A stretch of DNA of 64,000 nt from Alistipes sp. GTDB lineage: Bacteria; Bacteroidota; Bacteroidia; Bacteroidales; Rikenellaceae. Location: contig JAHHQK010000002.1 in NCBI GenBank assembly GCA_020026435.1, positions 83,228 through 147,227 on the forward strand, given 5' to 3'. Position numbers and translations under genes: made by a program. Below, piece after piece: positions 1 to 8,670 of this stretch; position 1 is the first letter of the stretch, and the number at the start of each line of letters is the position of its first letter. The notes beneath the pieces are model-generated. The model did no database searches, was not told the DNA's origin, and saw nothing but the letters and a program-made list of their open reading frames with translations.

Positions 1-978
1 GCCGACACGATCGATGATCACCAGAGCCAGCGCCGACGTCAGCATGTTGACCACCCCCACCAGTACCTGCGAGAAGAGCGAATCCCCGCTCGACAGACCG
101 GCATTCTCGAAAATCGTGGGGCCGTAGTACAGGACGGCATTGACCCCCATGAACTGGCCCAGGATGGCGATGCAAACTCCGATGACAACCGCCATGCGGA
201 TGCCCGGTTCGAAGAGCACGCGCCACTCCGCACCCGAAGCCAGAGCGGCGGCACTGCGCACCGAGGAGATCTCCCCTTCGGCCGCCTCGGCCGAGCGGTA
301 GATGCGTTCCAGCACACGCCGCGCACGGGATTCGGCACCGCGAAGGACCAGCCAGCGGGGGCTCTCGGGAATAAAGAAGATCACCACGAAGAAGAGGAAT
401 GCGGGCAACGTCTCGGCACCGAACATGCCGCGCCAGAGCTCCGTAACCCATATTTTCTGCATGAAGTCCGAGGTGTGGACCGCGGTTTCGGCCGACTTCA
501 GGATCTGGAAATTGACCAGATAGGCCATCAGGAATCCGACCGTAATGGCCAGCTGATAGAGCGAAACCAGTGCGCCGCGCCAACGGGCCACGGCCACCTC
601 GGAGATATACATCGGCGAAACGATCGAAACCACACCGATGCCCACTCCGCCGATGATGCGGTAGACGACCAGTTCCGTGAAGCTGCCGCAAACGGCACAC
701 CCCACGGCCGAGACCGTGAAGAGCACCGACGAAAGCAACATCGTCAGTTTCCGGCCGAAGCGGTCGCTCAAGACGCCCGCAAAGGCGACTCCCGCGATCG
801 ATCCGACCAGGGCACAGCCCACAAACCAGCCCTGCTGCATCGCATCGAGCGAGAATTGGGCCGCCACGCCGCTGATCGTCCCCGAAATCACCGCCGTATC
901 GTATCCGAAGAGGATGCCGCCGATCGCCGCCACAAGCGACAGAAAGGCAACATACCCCGCATTTGCCTGCGATTTCAT
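1..978 (-). CDS. MFS sugar porter, partial (C-terminus beyond the window edge)
   Basis: Reading the minus strand from ATG at 978 gives 326 open codons up to base 1, so the 3' end of the gene lies outside the window. The translation opens with a hydrophobic helix followed by LFGYDTAV, then LSDRFGRK (the loop 2-3 signature of the major facilitator superfamily), an RIIGGVGIG helix, PESPRWL after the sixth helix and a GQFMGVNAVLYYGP stretch. These are the hallmarks of the XylE/GLUT-type sugar porter family, which imports a hexose or pentose by proton symport across the inner membrane. The next gene upstream, a secreted DUF4434-like protein, stops 3 bp before this start, so the two are cotranscribed. 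The pairing suggests uptake of a sugar released by that protein. The substrate cannot be told. Confidence 0.85.
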   Translation of the reverse strand, partial: MKSQANAGYVAFLSLVAAIGGILFGYDTAVISGTISGVAAQFSLDAMQQGWFVGCALVGSIAGVAFAGVLSDRFGRKLTMLLSSVLFTVSAVGCAVCGSFTELVVYRIIGGVGIGVVSIVSPMYISEVAVARWRGALVSLYQLAITVGFLMAYLVNFQILKSAETAVHTSDFMQKIWVTELWRGMFGAETLPAFLFFVVIFFIPESPRWLVLRGAESRARRVLERIYRSAEAAEGEISSVRSAAALASGAEWRVLFEPGIRMAVVIGVCIAILGQFMGVNAVLYYGPTIFENAGLSSGDSLFSQVLVGVVNMLTSALALVIIDRVG

Positions 979-981
979 CGG

Positions 982-2070
982 CTATCGAATGTTAAAGTAC
1001 TCCTTGTAGCGGTTGTAGAGATGGCCCGCCTGAAGGTAAGCCGACTGGGGAGACATGAAGTGCGAGAACTCGAAGGTGATCGCCTTGTCGTAACCCGCGC
1101 GTCTGGCCGCCTCCAGCTTCATCCGCAGCTTGTCGAACTTGATGGGGAGGAACTTGATCGGCATGTCGCGGTCGAACGACTCGGCATTCGTCCAGCACTT
1201 CATGCCGTATTTGTCGGCCAGTTTCTTGTTCACCGAGAAGAAGGCGTCGAGTTCGTCGTAGTCGATATGTCCGTCCTGAAAAGCGCAGGCATCGACCACA
1301 TCGTGGATGCCGTCGAAAATCTCGTCCCACTCGCGTTCGTGCTCCTCGACCGAAACGGCCTGCTCCTTGGTCAGTGTCGCCGAGCTGGCCCAGACCGCCT
1401 TTTTGCCGTCGATCCACGGCGAGATGAAGGTCGGCAGCCCGTTCGAGACATCCTTGCACTGCTTGCCCAGCGCATGGATCACACCGATCGCACCCTTGGT
1501 CGCACGGCTGATCTCGCGGCTCAGATACCAGCCGCCGAAACTCTTGTAGTGGCCGTAGCGGGCCCACACCTCGTCGATCACATAGAGGTTGTGGTCCACC
1601 TCTCCCGTCATGCTTCCCGGATCATAGAGACCGAAGTAGAACTTCATGCCGTACTTCTCAGCCAGACGCAGGTAGAGATCGACCAGGTCGACCGAAGGCC
1701 GGTAACAGCCCTGTTTAAGCAGGTACTCCGAAGGATAGGTGATGAATTTGCGGTAGCCCGAACGGATCATGATCACCGTGTCGATGCCGATGGCCTTCAT
1801 GTGGCGGAAATCCTGATCCCACTCCTTCTCGCCCCAATTCTGGTGCGGAATGTCGTGCGAAATCTCATCCAGGAACGTTCCGGTGATCCGGAGACCGCCC
1901 TCACGCGGGACCAGAAGGCCGCTCTTGTCCGATGCATGCGAGCCGTAGAGTTCAGCATGCTCTTCCGAACCGAATTCCGAAGCCGCCTTCACCAGGCTCG
2001 GACCCGCGACCACCGAGGCAGCGGCCGCAGCTATGTTTTTCAGAAAATGACGTCTGTTTGAGGTTTTCAT
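982..2070 (-). CDS. Tat-exported DUF4434-like protein (putative TIM-barrel glycoside hydrolase)
   Basis: 362 residues. The N-terminus has a twin-arginine motif (NRRHFLK) followed by an alanine-rich hydrophobic stretch, so it is probably exported folded by the Tat pathway. The mature part has an ITGTFLDEI start, then alternating strands and helices with aromatic, acidic and WYLSREI-like segments near residue 180. This looks like the DUF4434 family of Bacteroidetes secreted proteins related to glycoside hydrolase barrels. I recognise it by general resemblance and cannot name a substrate. It is the first gene of an operon with the sugar porter 3 bp downstream, and a consensus promoter lies 29 bp before the ATG. 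A carbohydrate-processing role is inferred. Confidence 0.65.
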   Translation of the reverse strand: MKTSNRRHFLKNIAAAAASVVAGPSLVKAASEFGSEEHAELYGSHASDKSGLLVPREGGLRITGTFLDEISHDIPHQNWGEKEWDQDFRHMKAIGIDTVIMIRSGYRKFITYPSEYLLKQGCYRPSVDLVDLYLRLAEKYGMKFYFGLYDPGSMTGEVDHNLYVIDEVWARYGHYKSFGGWYLSREISRATKGAIGVIHALGKQCKDVSNGLPTFISPWIDGKKAVWASSATLTKEQAVSVEEHEREWDEIFDGIHDVVDACAFQDGHIDYDELDAFFSVNKKLADKYGMKCWTNAESFDRDMPIKFLPIKFDKLRMKLEAARRAGYDKAITFEFSHFMSPQSAYLQAGHLYNRYKEYFNIR

Positions 2071-2098
2071 ATCAGGTTGAATTTATAGTTTAGCTCCG

Positions 2099-2131
2099 CA
2101 AAAGTAAATTTTATCCTTTTTTATGTGCAAA
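2099..2131 (-). promoter_or_regulatory. Bacteroidetes-type promoter of the DUF4434/sugar porter operon
   Basis: On the minus strand TTTG (2128-2131) and TACTTTTG (2099-2106) are separated by 21 bp. This fits the TTTG / TAnnTTTG pattern of the Bacteroidetes primary sigma factor. Transcription should start near 2093, giving a short leader before the ATG at 2070. Confidence 0.6.
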
Positions 2132-2377
2132 AATAATAAATAAATTTACAATGAAATAAATTTACGCCTCTTTTATTGCCCTAAGATAAAAAAAACGGGA
2201 AAAAGATGTCCGGAGCAGCGATTTCCGCCCCGGGGTTCTTTCGCGATGCAGCCTCCGCATCCGGCACGGCTTCTCGCCCCGGGACGGCGCAGCCATTCAC
2301 CGCTCGCGGCACCCCGCCCAACCGACAGAATTCGACCGCCGCATCGGCATCGACCCGCCCGGCTGCAGCAGAGAGGC
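2132..2377. other. intergenic, no gene seen
   Basis: The first 70 bp are AT-rich promoter flank. The rest is GC-rich with several frames open by composition only. The candidate ORFs lack a credible start context or family resemblance. Confidence 0.5.
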
Positions 2378-2411
2378 AAAAAAGAAAGGCCCGTCGCAAA
2401 GACGGACCTTT
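2378..2411 (-). terminator. terminator of the lipoprotein/FadL-like operon
   Basis: Arms 2385-2395 and 2401-2411 pair around a 5-nt loop with one mismatch. On the minus strand the stem is followed by a run of T. It lies just after the stop at 2437. Confidence 0.75.
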
Positions 2412-2436
2412 ATAATATAGAACATGCCCCACCCCG

Positions 2437-4131
2437 TCAGAAACGGAATCCGAGTGTCAGCGCCACGTTGTGCCGGTTGATGTCGGTCGAATAGACAGCG
2501 CTCTCGCTATACCCGCCGTCATCCTCGGCATAGAACAGGTAGTAGTCCGAGGTCTTCGACGACATGTACTGATAGGCCAGATCGAGCCGCACACTCCGAG
2601 ACAGGGCGAGGCCCACGCCCGCGCCGTAACAGGTCGTCTGCGTGATGATGGGCGATGCCGGCGGGAACTTGTCGTCCCGGACCATCGAGTCGCTGAAGCC
2701 GAAGCCCGCGCGCAACGCCAGAATCGGCAGGGGTTTGAACTCGGCACCCACACGCACGATGTTCGAGCCCTTGAAATTCTGACGGAACGAATCATTGTAC
2801 CACGACTGCGAATCCAGCCCCGAGGGGTTGTCCTTGATACGGATGCCGTTGTACCAGTCGCGCTCGTAGTCGACCGAAATCACACCCCGCTCGCCGAACG
2901 TGTACGACGCGCCGAACATCAGCCGTGTCGGCGAGACGAACGACCAGCTGTTGGGCCCGTCGTCGACCAGCAGCGGCGAAGTCATGTTCGGATCGCCGGC
3001 CGTCGAGATGTAACCCTCCGCATCGGGCTTCACGTTCGGATCGCTATCCCTGTTGGCGTAGGCCAGTCCGGCCGCGGAGCTCTGGAATTTCCGGTCGAGC
3101 GAATAGTAGGTCGGGGTATGAATCGCCGCACCGAGACGCAGGTTCGCCGTCGGACGATAGACGATACCCGCCTTGAAGTTGACGCCCGTTCCTTCCACAA
3201 TCACGCTCTGGTTGAGCTTCCAGCGCAGCAACTGATAGTCCAGCCCGGAGTTCCCGAAATCGGGCGTATTTGGGCTCGGCGCATCGTAGAAATACTCCTC
3301 GACATAGTCGATGTACTTGCGCTGGTAGACGCTCTGAATGCCCAGCGACGCACCGATATAGATCTTATTGTTGATATTGGCACCCACCGACAGCACATAC
3401 TCGCCGATCGAGCCTTTGCTCCGCAACATCGTGTAGTGGTCGACAGCCGCATCATTCCCGACCCAGGTCGGCTTCCACGTCTTGGGATTGTCGGGATCGG
3501 TCTGGTCGATCAGAAACCCGCGGTAAGCCAGCGCTGCGTTCCAGTATTCGGGCGAAAAGTTGTTCCAGTTCCAGGAACCCGAGCCGCCTCCGTTGTAGAA
3601 GGAGTTCTTCGAAAGACCTCCCCAGTCCAGCTGACGCGCATAGACGTCACCGATCGTACCGCCCTGGTTCTGACGCACGAACCCATAGTCGTAGTTGAAA
3701 TCGGCGATGCGGTTGTACCCGAAGCCGACATTGAGGCTGATGAGCGAGCGCGAACCCTCGTAAGCGTTGATCACGACGCCGACGTTGGCCATCGAGAAGC
3801 GATCCCGCGAATTGCGTCCGTACTCCGGAGCGTTGCTCTTGCTCCGCGCGAAAGACATCATCGGCGTGATCGAGATGTCGCCCTGGCGGTACATGCCCAG
3901 ACCCGCCGGGTTGATCGACATCGACGAGAGGTCGGCCCCCAGCGAGGTGAAAGCTCCCGTCATGGCCATGGCACGCGCCGTGCCGAAGTTGAACTGCGTC
4001 TGCGAGAGTTCGATCATATCGGTCGGCATCAGCAGCTCCTTGTCCATCAGGAGACCTCCCGATTGCTGTGCCGAAGCCCCGACCGCCGTCACAGCGGCCG
4101 CAAGCGTGATTATCAGTCGTTTCATAGTCAT
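2437..4131 (-). CDS. FadL/OmpP1-family outer-membrane protein
   Basis: 564 residues with a Sec signal peptide ending GASAQ. A second ATG two codons in (MKRLIITL) is the likelier start. The mature protein opens with a conserved segment containing GTARAMAMTGAF and SINPAGLGMYRQGDI, the N-terminal hatch-like signature of Bacteroidetes OmpP1/FadL-type porins, and ends in a beta-strand closing with an aromatic residue (LGFRF). Many alternating aromatic strands fit a 14-stranded barrel. The family takes up hydrophobic compounds across the outer membrane; the substrate here is unknown. The gene follows the lipoprotein at 4155-5300 by 23 bp and shares its promoter. A terminator follows at 2378-2411. 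Confidence 0.8.
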   Translation of the reverse strand: MTMKRLIITLAAAVTAVGASAQQSGGLLMDKELLMPTDMIELSQTQFNFGTARAMAMTGAFTSLGADLSSMSINPAGLGMYRQGDISITPMMSFARSKSNAPEYGRNSRDRFSMANVGVVINAYEGSRSLISLNVGFGYNRIADFNYDYGFVRQNQGGTIGDVYARQLDWGGLSKNSFYNGGGSGSWNWNNFSPEYWNAALAYRGFLIDQTDPDNPKTWKPTWVGNDAAVDHYTMLRSKGSIGEYVLSVGANINNKIYIGASLGIQSVYQRKYIDYVEEYFYDAPSPNTPDFGNSGLDYQLLRWKLNQSVIVEGTGVNFKAGIVYRPTANLRLGAAIHTPTYYSLDRKFQSSAAGLAYANRDSDPNVKPDAEGYISTAGDPNMTSPLLVDDGPNSWSFVSPTRLMFGASYTFGERGVISVDYERDWYNGIRIKDNPSGLDSQSWYNDSFRQNFKGSNIVRVGAEFKPLPILALRAGFGFSDSMVRDDKFPPASPIITQTTCYGAGVGLALSRSVRLDLAYQYMSSKTSDYYLFYAEDDGGYSESAVYSTDINRHNVALTLGFRF

Positions 4132-4154
4132 TTACCCATTAAGAAAATCCACCG

Positions 4155-5300
4155 TTAACGGCCGCCGGAGTTGCGGTAGCTGCCTCCCGACGAAACCGTG
4201 CCCGAACCGCCGTGCGAACCTCCGCCGCCACCCGACGAGAACGAACCGCCGCGGTTGTAGGACGACGAACCGCTGCCGCTGTTGTAGCTTCCGCCGCGGT
4301 CGAAGGTGTTGCCGCCGGAATTGTGGTACCCCCCGCCGTTGTAACGGTTGCCGCCGCGCGACGGGAAGCCCGAATTATAGCGTCCGCCGGACGAATTCCG
4401 ACGGCTGTTGTCGCGCACGCCGAAGGTGTTCCGGCCGCCACTGCCGCCGCGCATCGACCCGGTCGATTTCGACCCGGAGCGCGGTCCCAGACCGTAGCGG
4501 GTTCCCGAAGGCGACGAGTAGGGATTGGGCCGGCGCACGATGTTCGACTGATAAGGCCGTCCGTAGCAGCCCGACCCCCAGCCCGGGCAATGATAATGGC
4601 CGTACCATCCGGGGCCCCAGCCCCAACCCGGTCCGTACCAGGGATCGTACCACGAACTGTACCACGGCCCCCAACCGGGTCCGTACCAGGGATTGTGCCA
4701 CGAGTTCCACCCGAAGCTCCAGCCCCAGCTGCCGAACGAGAAACTCGGCCCCCAGGGTCTGTTCCAGCCGTAGTACCACGGATCGGAATAGATCACCGTG
4801 CCCCACGATCCGAACATCGAGGTGATGTACTTGGGTTCAACCCACACCTGGTCTCCCATGACCACGATGTTGTAAAACGCCGGGTCGTAGGCCGACACGT
4901 AGTTGAAAGACGAGCCGTAGCGCGCATTGATGTAGCTCGACGGCATTTTGTAGGTCGGCGACTCGAATCCGCGCAGGCGGCGCGCATAAGCACTTTCGTA
5001 GTCGTCGGCCAGCACGCTCTCGTAGGGATTGACAGCGGCAGAACTGTATTCGTAATAGCTATTCTCCGCGGCCGCGGCCTTCGCTTCGGCGATCCGAGCC
5101 TCCCATTCGGCCTTGCGGGCTTCGGCGGCAGCACGCTGCGCCTCGGCCTCGGCCTGCTTCCGACGCGAGATCTCCGCACGGTCATGCACGGCGTAGAGAT
5201 CGTCGGAAGCATACCCCGCCGAGGCGTAGTAAGCCGACGAGCAACTTGCAAGGCCTGCGGAGAGGATGAGGGTTCCGAATAAAATATTCAACTTTTTCAT
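4155..5300 (-). CDS. lipoprotein with coiled-coil, Trp/Tyr/Gly/Pro-rich and Gly/Ser-rich low-complexity regions
   Basis: 381 residues. The signal peptide ends in the lipobox LASC, so the protein is probably lipidated at Cys20. Residues 40-80 are an Ala/Glu/Arg-rich coiled coil. A short globular part follows (about residues 110-165), then a segment with repeated WYGPGWG-like units, and finally a Gly/Ser/Asn/Arg-rich tail of about 120 residues. I know no function for this architecture. The aromatic-Gly repeats suggest an extended surface or periplasmic tether, but that is inference. It is the first gene of an operon with the FadL-like porin. Confidence 0.7.
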   Translation of the reverse strand: MKKLNILFGTLILSAGLASCSSAYYASAGYASDDLYAVHDRAEISRRKQAEAEAQRAAAEARKAEWEARIAEAKAAAAENSYYEYSSAAVNPYESVLADDYESAYARRLRGFESPTYKMPSSYINARYGSSFNYVSAYDPAFYNIVVMGDQVWVEPKYITSMFGSWGTVIYSDPWYYGWNRPWGPSFSFGSWGWSFGWNSWHNPWYGPGWGPWYSSWYDPWYGPGWGWGPGWYGHYHCPGWGSGCYGRPYQSNIVRRPNPYSSPSGTRYGLGPRSGSKSTGSMRGGSGGRNTFGVRDNSRRNSSGGRYNSGFPSRGGNRYNGGGYHNSGGNTFDRGGSYNSGSGSSSYNRGGSFSSGGGGGSHGGSGTVSSGGSYRNSGGR

Positions 5301-5431
5301 AGCGCTCCTAAAATGTTTGCGTTAGTTCTTCCATATAACAAACGAAAACCGTACCGGTTTTAGTATCGTTCACCCTTATAAACGGCCGCACACGGAAAAT
5401 ACTGCACGGGCAGGGCGGATCCGTCCGTTGG

Positions 5432-5463
5432 CAAAGATACGAATAGGCTCCAGCAAAAGCAAA
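5432..5463 (-). promoter_or_regulatory. promoter of the lipoprotein operon
   Basis: Minus strand: TTTG at 5460-5463, 20 bp, TATCTTTG at 5432-5439, a full match to the Bacteroidetes consensus. The leader before the ATG at 5300 is about 125 nt. A purine-rich stretch lies close to the start. Confidence 0.65.
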
Positions 5464-5616
5464 CTTGCCGTCATTTTTGCCGGTCGGGCGCATCTTCGCC
5501 GGAGCCAAAGGTACGAATAAATCCGAAAAAGCTGCGGCCAGAGGGTCTCTGAAGGCTTTTTTAGATGCAAAAGTGATTTTTTTCGCACAAAAATGTGCAG
5601 AAACAAAAAATATGTC

Positions 5617-5624
5617 TATATTTG
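5617..5624 (+). promoter_or_regulatory. -7 box of the tRNA-Ser promoter
   Basis: TATATTTG on the plus strand matches TAnnTTTG. It lies about 60 bp upstream of the tRNA. No clear TTTG element is seen at the expected distance. Confidence 0.5.
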
Positions 5625-5686
5625 CAGTCCCAAAACAACGGTTTTGGATCGGGAGAAGGGGCGAAATCCTCCTCCCACGACGAAAA

Positions 5687-5773
5687 GGAGAGGTGCCGGA
5701 GTGGTCGATCGGGCCGCACTCGAAATGCGGTGTACGGGCAACTGTACCGGGGGTTCGAATCCCTCCCTCTCCG
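5687..5773 (+). tRNA. tRNA-Ser (anticodon CGA)
   Basis: Acceptor GGAGAGG (5687-5693) pairs with CCTCTCC (5766-5772), and G at 5773 is the discriminator. The anticodon stem CCGCA/TGCGG encloses the loop CTCGAAA, so the anticodon is CGA and reads UCG. The long variable arm and GGTTCGAATCC T-arm fit class II tRNA-Ser. CCA is not encoded. The 3' half of the T-arm and acceptor is the prophage attachment core, so the present 3' end came from the phage. Confidence 0.95.
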
Positions 5774-5778
5774 CAAGA
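5762..5778. other. attL core (tRNA-Ser 3' end)
   Basis: CCTCCCTCTCCGCAAGA is identical to 43566-43582. The bases on either side differ at once, so the repeat is exactly 17 bp. It covers the end of the T-arm, the acceptor 3' strand and 5 bp of flank. Confidence 0.9.
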
Positions 5779-5779
5779 C

Positions 5780-5819
5780 AATGAGGATGTTACGACGAGT
5801 AACATCCTCATTTTGTTTT
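5780..5819 (+). terminator. phage-borne terminator behind tRNA-Ser
   Basis: A perfect 13-bp stem (5780-5792 with 5800-5812), 7-nt loop and T-rich tail lie 6 nt after the tRNA and just inside attL. They therefore come from the phage and replace the host terminator now stranded at 43583-43624. Confidence 0.9.
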
Positions 5820-5873
5820 AGTTGCGCATCTAACTGATTGATTGTTTGTCCGTTCAGCGTCCCTTTTTTGCTG

Positions 5874-6014
5874 AATACGACTACTCCAGGACGGCAAACA
5901 ACTGATTATCAACAGGCAAATATCCACCTAATAGACATCTTGCGGTAACCTGTTCGTAACCGCAATAGACATTGCGCGTAACCCGACTACAAACGTCTGA
6001 AATACGACTACTTC
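5874..6014 (+). repeat. candidate integrase arm-type sites
   Basis: AATACGACTACT occurs at 5874-5885 and again at 6001-6012. A related CCGACTAC lies at 5983-5990, and GTAACC occurs three times between 5945 and 5983. The region sits between attL and the integrase, where arm sites of tyrosine recombinases lie. GACTACTCC also recurs near attR (43451-43459). Confidence 0.5.
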
Positions 6015-6082
6015 TGACTATACTGCTTTGGTTTTCAGTAAATTATTGATATTTAACTTCGTATCACCAAATAACAGAGAGT

Positions 6083-7407
6083 ATGAAAGCAGACAAAAAA
6101 GCAAGCAAGAACACCTTCAGCGTGATTTTCGTCATTCAGAAGGGCAAATGTCGTCCTGATGGCAAAGCCCCCATCGTAGCACGCATTACCGTCAACGGGG
6201 AGATGGTACACTTTTCGACCAAGATGTACATAGAACCCGAACGATGGCTTCCCCTGGAGTACAAGACTAAGGGACAAACTCATGAGGAACAGGTGATCAA
6301 CAGCACCCTGTTCGATTTTCACGCCACGATCAAACGCAAGTACAACGATATGATTTATCGTGGCGAGGTAATAACGGCAAGTAAGATCAAGAGTTCCATA
6401 CTCTGCCAGGACGAGCGCAGTATGACACTCATTGCGTTGTGCAATAAATACATTGAGGACTACGAAAAACTTGTACTGACACAGGATTACGGCCAGGAGT
6501 CCTTCTTCCGATATAAGGTTTGCCGTAATCGCCTGCAGGAGTTTCTCCGGGATGAGTTCAAGGTAAGTGACCTTCCCTTGCAGGATATCAACAAGCGTTT
6601 TCTGGACAAACTATACCTTTGGCTACGCTCGGCACATCGGCTCAACAATAATACTGCAGTAAAGTTTATCCACCGTTTTGCTTCCATATATAAGATGGCA
6701 AAAGACAACGGATGGGTTGTAGCAGACCCTTTCAAGCAACAAAAACTACACCTTGACAAGGTGGACCGGGGTTATCTTACGATCGAAGAGGTTTCCCGTT
6801 TGTACAATAAGGAATTTGAAAGCCTGCGGCTGGAGCAGGTCAGAGACATATTTATATTCAGCTGCTATACAGGATTGGCGTACATTGATGTTTACAACCT
6901 CACGGAAGACCAGCTGAATGTATGGGCCGATGGCAATACCTGGATCAGTTTTCATCGACAGAAGACCAAAGTCCCGTTCAACGTGCGACTGCTGGATGTG
7001 CCGCTCCAGATTATTGAGAAATACAAACACTTCCGTAAAGGCAAACGTCTGCTCCCCGTACCGTCAAACCAGAAGTGCAACGAGTATCTGAAAGAGATTG
7101 CCGAAGTCTGCGGGATCAACAAGAACATAACTTTTCACGTTGCCCGTCACACTTTTGCCACAACCATTACCTTGGGAAATGGCGTGCCAATCGAAACCGT
7201 CTCAAAGATGCTTGGCATACGAATGTGCGCACGACACAAATCTACGCCCGTATCACCGACCAGAAAATCAACGTAGATATGGAGAGTCTCGCTGCGAAGC
7301 TCAACGGAATCTTCACTGCTCCCCTGACTCCATCCAAGGAGTCTGTCCGTCGAGAGCAACATCAGCGTGAGGTACAGAAGTTCGCAGTAGCGGCCGGCCT
7401 GGCATAA
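6083..7407 (+). pseudogene. int: tyrosine recombinase (prophage integrase), frameshifted in the catalytic domain
   Basis: The first 377 codons read as a Bacteroidetes-type integrase: an N-terminal arm-binding domain, a SAM-like core-binding domain (about residues 110-210) and a catalytic domain with CYTGLAYIDV (box I region, without the usual Arg, as in several Bacteroidetes integrases) and HVARHTFA (His-x-x-Arg, about residue 355). After MLG the frame breaks at about 7216: one base is missing, and the second His and the Tyr (HTNVRTTQIYARI) lie in the next frame, which runs to 7407. A repaired protein would be about 441 residues. The product of the present frame lacks the Tyr nucleophile and should be inactive. 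A sequencing error at GGC/CAT is the alternative. Gene position next to attL identifies it as the element's own integrase. Confidence 0.85.
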
Positions 7408-7436
7408 AACCACTCCTCCATAGAGCCGACAACGGC

Positions 7437-7467
7437 AACCAGGCACCGACATAAGGTGCCTGGTTTT
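7437..7467. terminator. terminator between integrase and LRR gene
   Basis: AACCAGGCACC (7437-7447) and GGTGCCTGGTT (7455-7465) form a perfect 11-bp stem with a T-run on the plus side. It separates two convergent genes and the stem touches the stop codon of the minus-strand gene. Confidence 0.85.
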
Positions 7468-8166
7468 TCATTGCAATGTCCAGCCCTTGCTTGTGGCGAT
7501 AGCTTTTTGAGCTTCGGAGAGCTTGGCAAGATTCTTTGTTCCCAGCGTACAGGTTTTATCCGTCACGCCATCGGCTAAAGCATTGAGCAGGGAGAGAAGA
7601 CTCTCAAGCGTAAGTTTTGGGCAACCGTTAACCCAAATATCTACCGAGATCGTACCGGTAAAGGATACACTCTCCAGGTTTCTGCAGGCGGTGAATGTAG
7701 TATCAATCTGCGATTTCACATTACTGAAGTCGAGAGGCTGGACAATTGTCACCAACGAAGAGCAACCGTGAAACAACTCCGATGCGGAGGTTATGGCCGA
7801 AGTATCCAATCCATCAATACGGGTCAGAGTCTCGCAACCATAGAATGCCCACATCATATTGGTGACATTGGCCGTTTCAAGGACTCCGACCTGCGTGAGA
7901 GCCGTACATCCGTAACACATCTGATACATAGATGTCAACTGTCGGAAATCCAGGCATGCAGGCAATTTGCTCAATGATGTATTACCCTTAAAAAGTTGGT
8001 ATCCCGATCGGACGTACTGTATGCCACTCGGAATTTGCTTTACTTTGTACGCGAGTTCATACAAGGTGTCCGTTAAGGTTGCAGAAGCCCCCTGGGCAGC
8101 GATATGAAGGGCAAAGAGCGAACGTACTTGTGAAAGACGTGATATGAGAGGTGTAAAATCAGCCAT
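7468..8166 (-). CDS. BspA-like leucine-rich-repeat protein of the tail end
   Basis: 232 residues. After an N-terminal helix (residues 1-45) come repeated units of the DUF285/BspA type, for example LTSMYQMCYGCTALT, VTNMMWAFYGCETLT and ITSASELFHGCSSLV, each about 23 residues. Such repeats bind proteins or glycans and occur in tail-fibre-associated proteins of gut Bacteroidales phages. It is the last gene of the tail cluster, 3 bp after a 63-residue gene that resembles a fibre-associated adaptor. A role in host recognition, or as a fibre-tip accessory, is inferred. Confidence 0.7.
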   Translation of the reverse strand: MADFTPLISRLSQVRSLFALHIAAQGASATLTDTLYELAYKVKQIPSGIQYVRSGYQLFKGNTSLSKLPACLDFRQLTSMYQMCYGCTALTQVGVLETANVTNMMWAFYGCETLTRIDGLDTSAITSASELFHGCSSLVTIVQPLDFSNVKSQIDTTFTACRNLESVSFTGTISVDIWVNGCPKLTLESLLSLLNALADGVTDKTCTLGTKNLAKLSEAQKAIATSKGWTLQ

Positions 8167-8169
8167 AAG

Positions 8170-8361
8170 TTATCCGATGATTTGTGCGAGTGAAGCGGCA
8201 AGTTCCGCTATTCCAAGCGAATCCTCCAACTGAACGATCAATGATTCATAAGTTATTGCGTATGCCTGCCCTCCGCGCTCTATTTCCAACAGGTCGGTAG
8301 GCGACATTGTGCTGGTTTGCGTAAGATCTCCGATGGTTACGCCGTTTGCTGTTTCTGCCAT
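8170..8361 (-). CDS. small tail-fibre-associated protein
   Basis: 63 residues. It contains LTQTSTMSPTDLLEIERGG, a pattern seen at the N-termini of small Bacteroidales phage structural proteins, followed by an amphipathic helix. It lies 3 bp upstream of the LRR gene and 9 bp downstream of the previous ORF, so it belongs to the fibre operon. Function not known; an attachment or collar role for the LRR protein is possible. Confidence 0.55.
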   Translation of the reverse strand: MAETANGVTIGDLTQTSTMSPTDLLEIERGGQAYAITYESLIVQLEDSLGIAELAASLAQIIG

Positions 8362-8370
8362 ACAATATAT

Positions 8371-8670
8371 TTATTCAGTGTATTCTTCAAAGCAACACAT
8401 TTGCAGGTAAGTTACCAACCACCAGCACTTGCCCGCATATATCCCGGGTACGGCAACAAGTTGCAGGATTCCCGCATAACACTTCACTCGTTGCATCCTG
8501 TCAAATCCGAAATCATTCTGCTTGATCGATGAGAGTATGCCCGACTCGGCATCGTCTACGGCAAGGATGATATCCGGAGAGGAGCGTGTTCTCACAGGTG
8601 TGTCATACAATGTCAGCACATTGCCGATATACTCGTTTGAGGTCGGAAGATTGATCCATATTTTATAGTC
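8371..8670 (-). CDS. small protein in frame behind the fibre gene; start uncertain
   Basis: The first usable start is GTG at 8619 (82 residues). The same frame is open for 17 codons back to the TAG stop of the fibre gene at 8671-8673, and those codons (beginning DYKIWINLPTSNEY) look like protein. No ATG exists between them. Either the gene uses GTG at 8619, or it has lost its start, or the TAG is read through to add this module to the fibre. No family is recognised; the C-terminal half has CWWLVTYLQMCC and is unusually rich in Cys and Trp. Confidence 0.5.
   Translation of the reverse strand, partial: DYKIWINLPTSNEYIGNVLTLYDTPVRTRSSPDIILAVDDAESGILSSIKQNDFGFDRMQRVKCYAGILQLVAVPGIYAGKCWWLVTYLQMCCFEEYTE

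Noticed and set aside
475..2061. 528-codon plus-strand ORF
   Set aside because: It is the antisense shadow of the DUF4434-like gene and the sugar porter; its product is His/Arg/Asp-rich with no domain.
2470..4158. 562-codon plus-strand ORF
   Set aside because: Antisense shadow of the FadL-like gene in GC-rich DNA.
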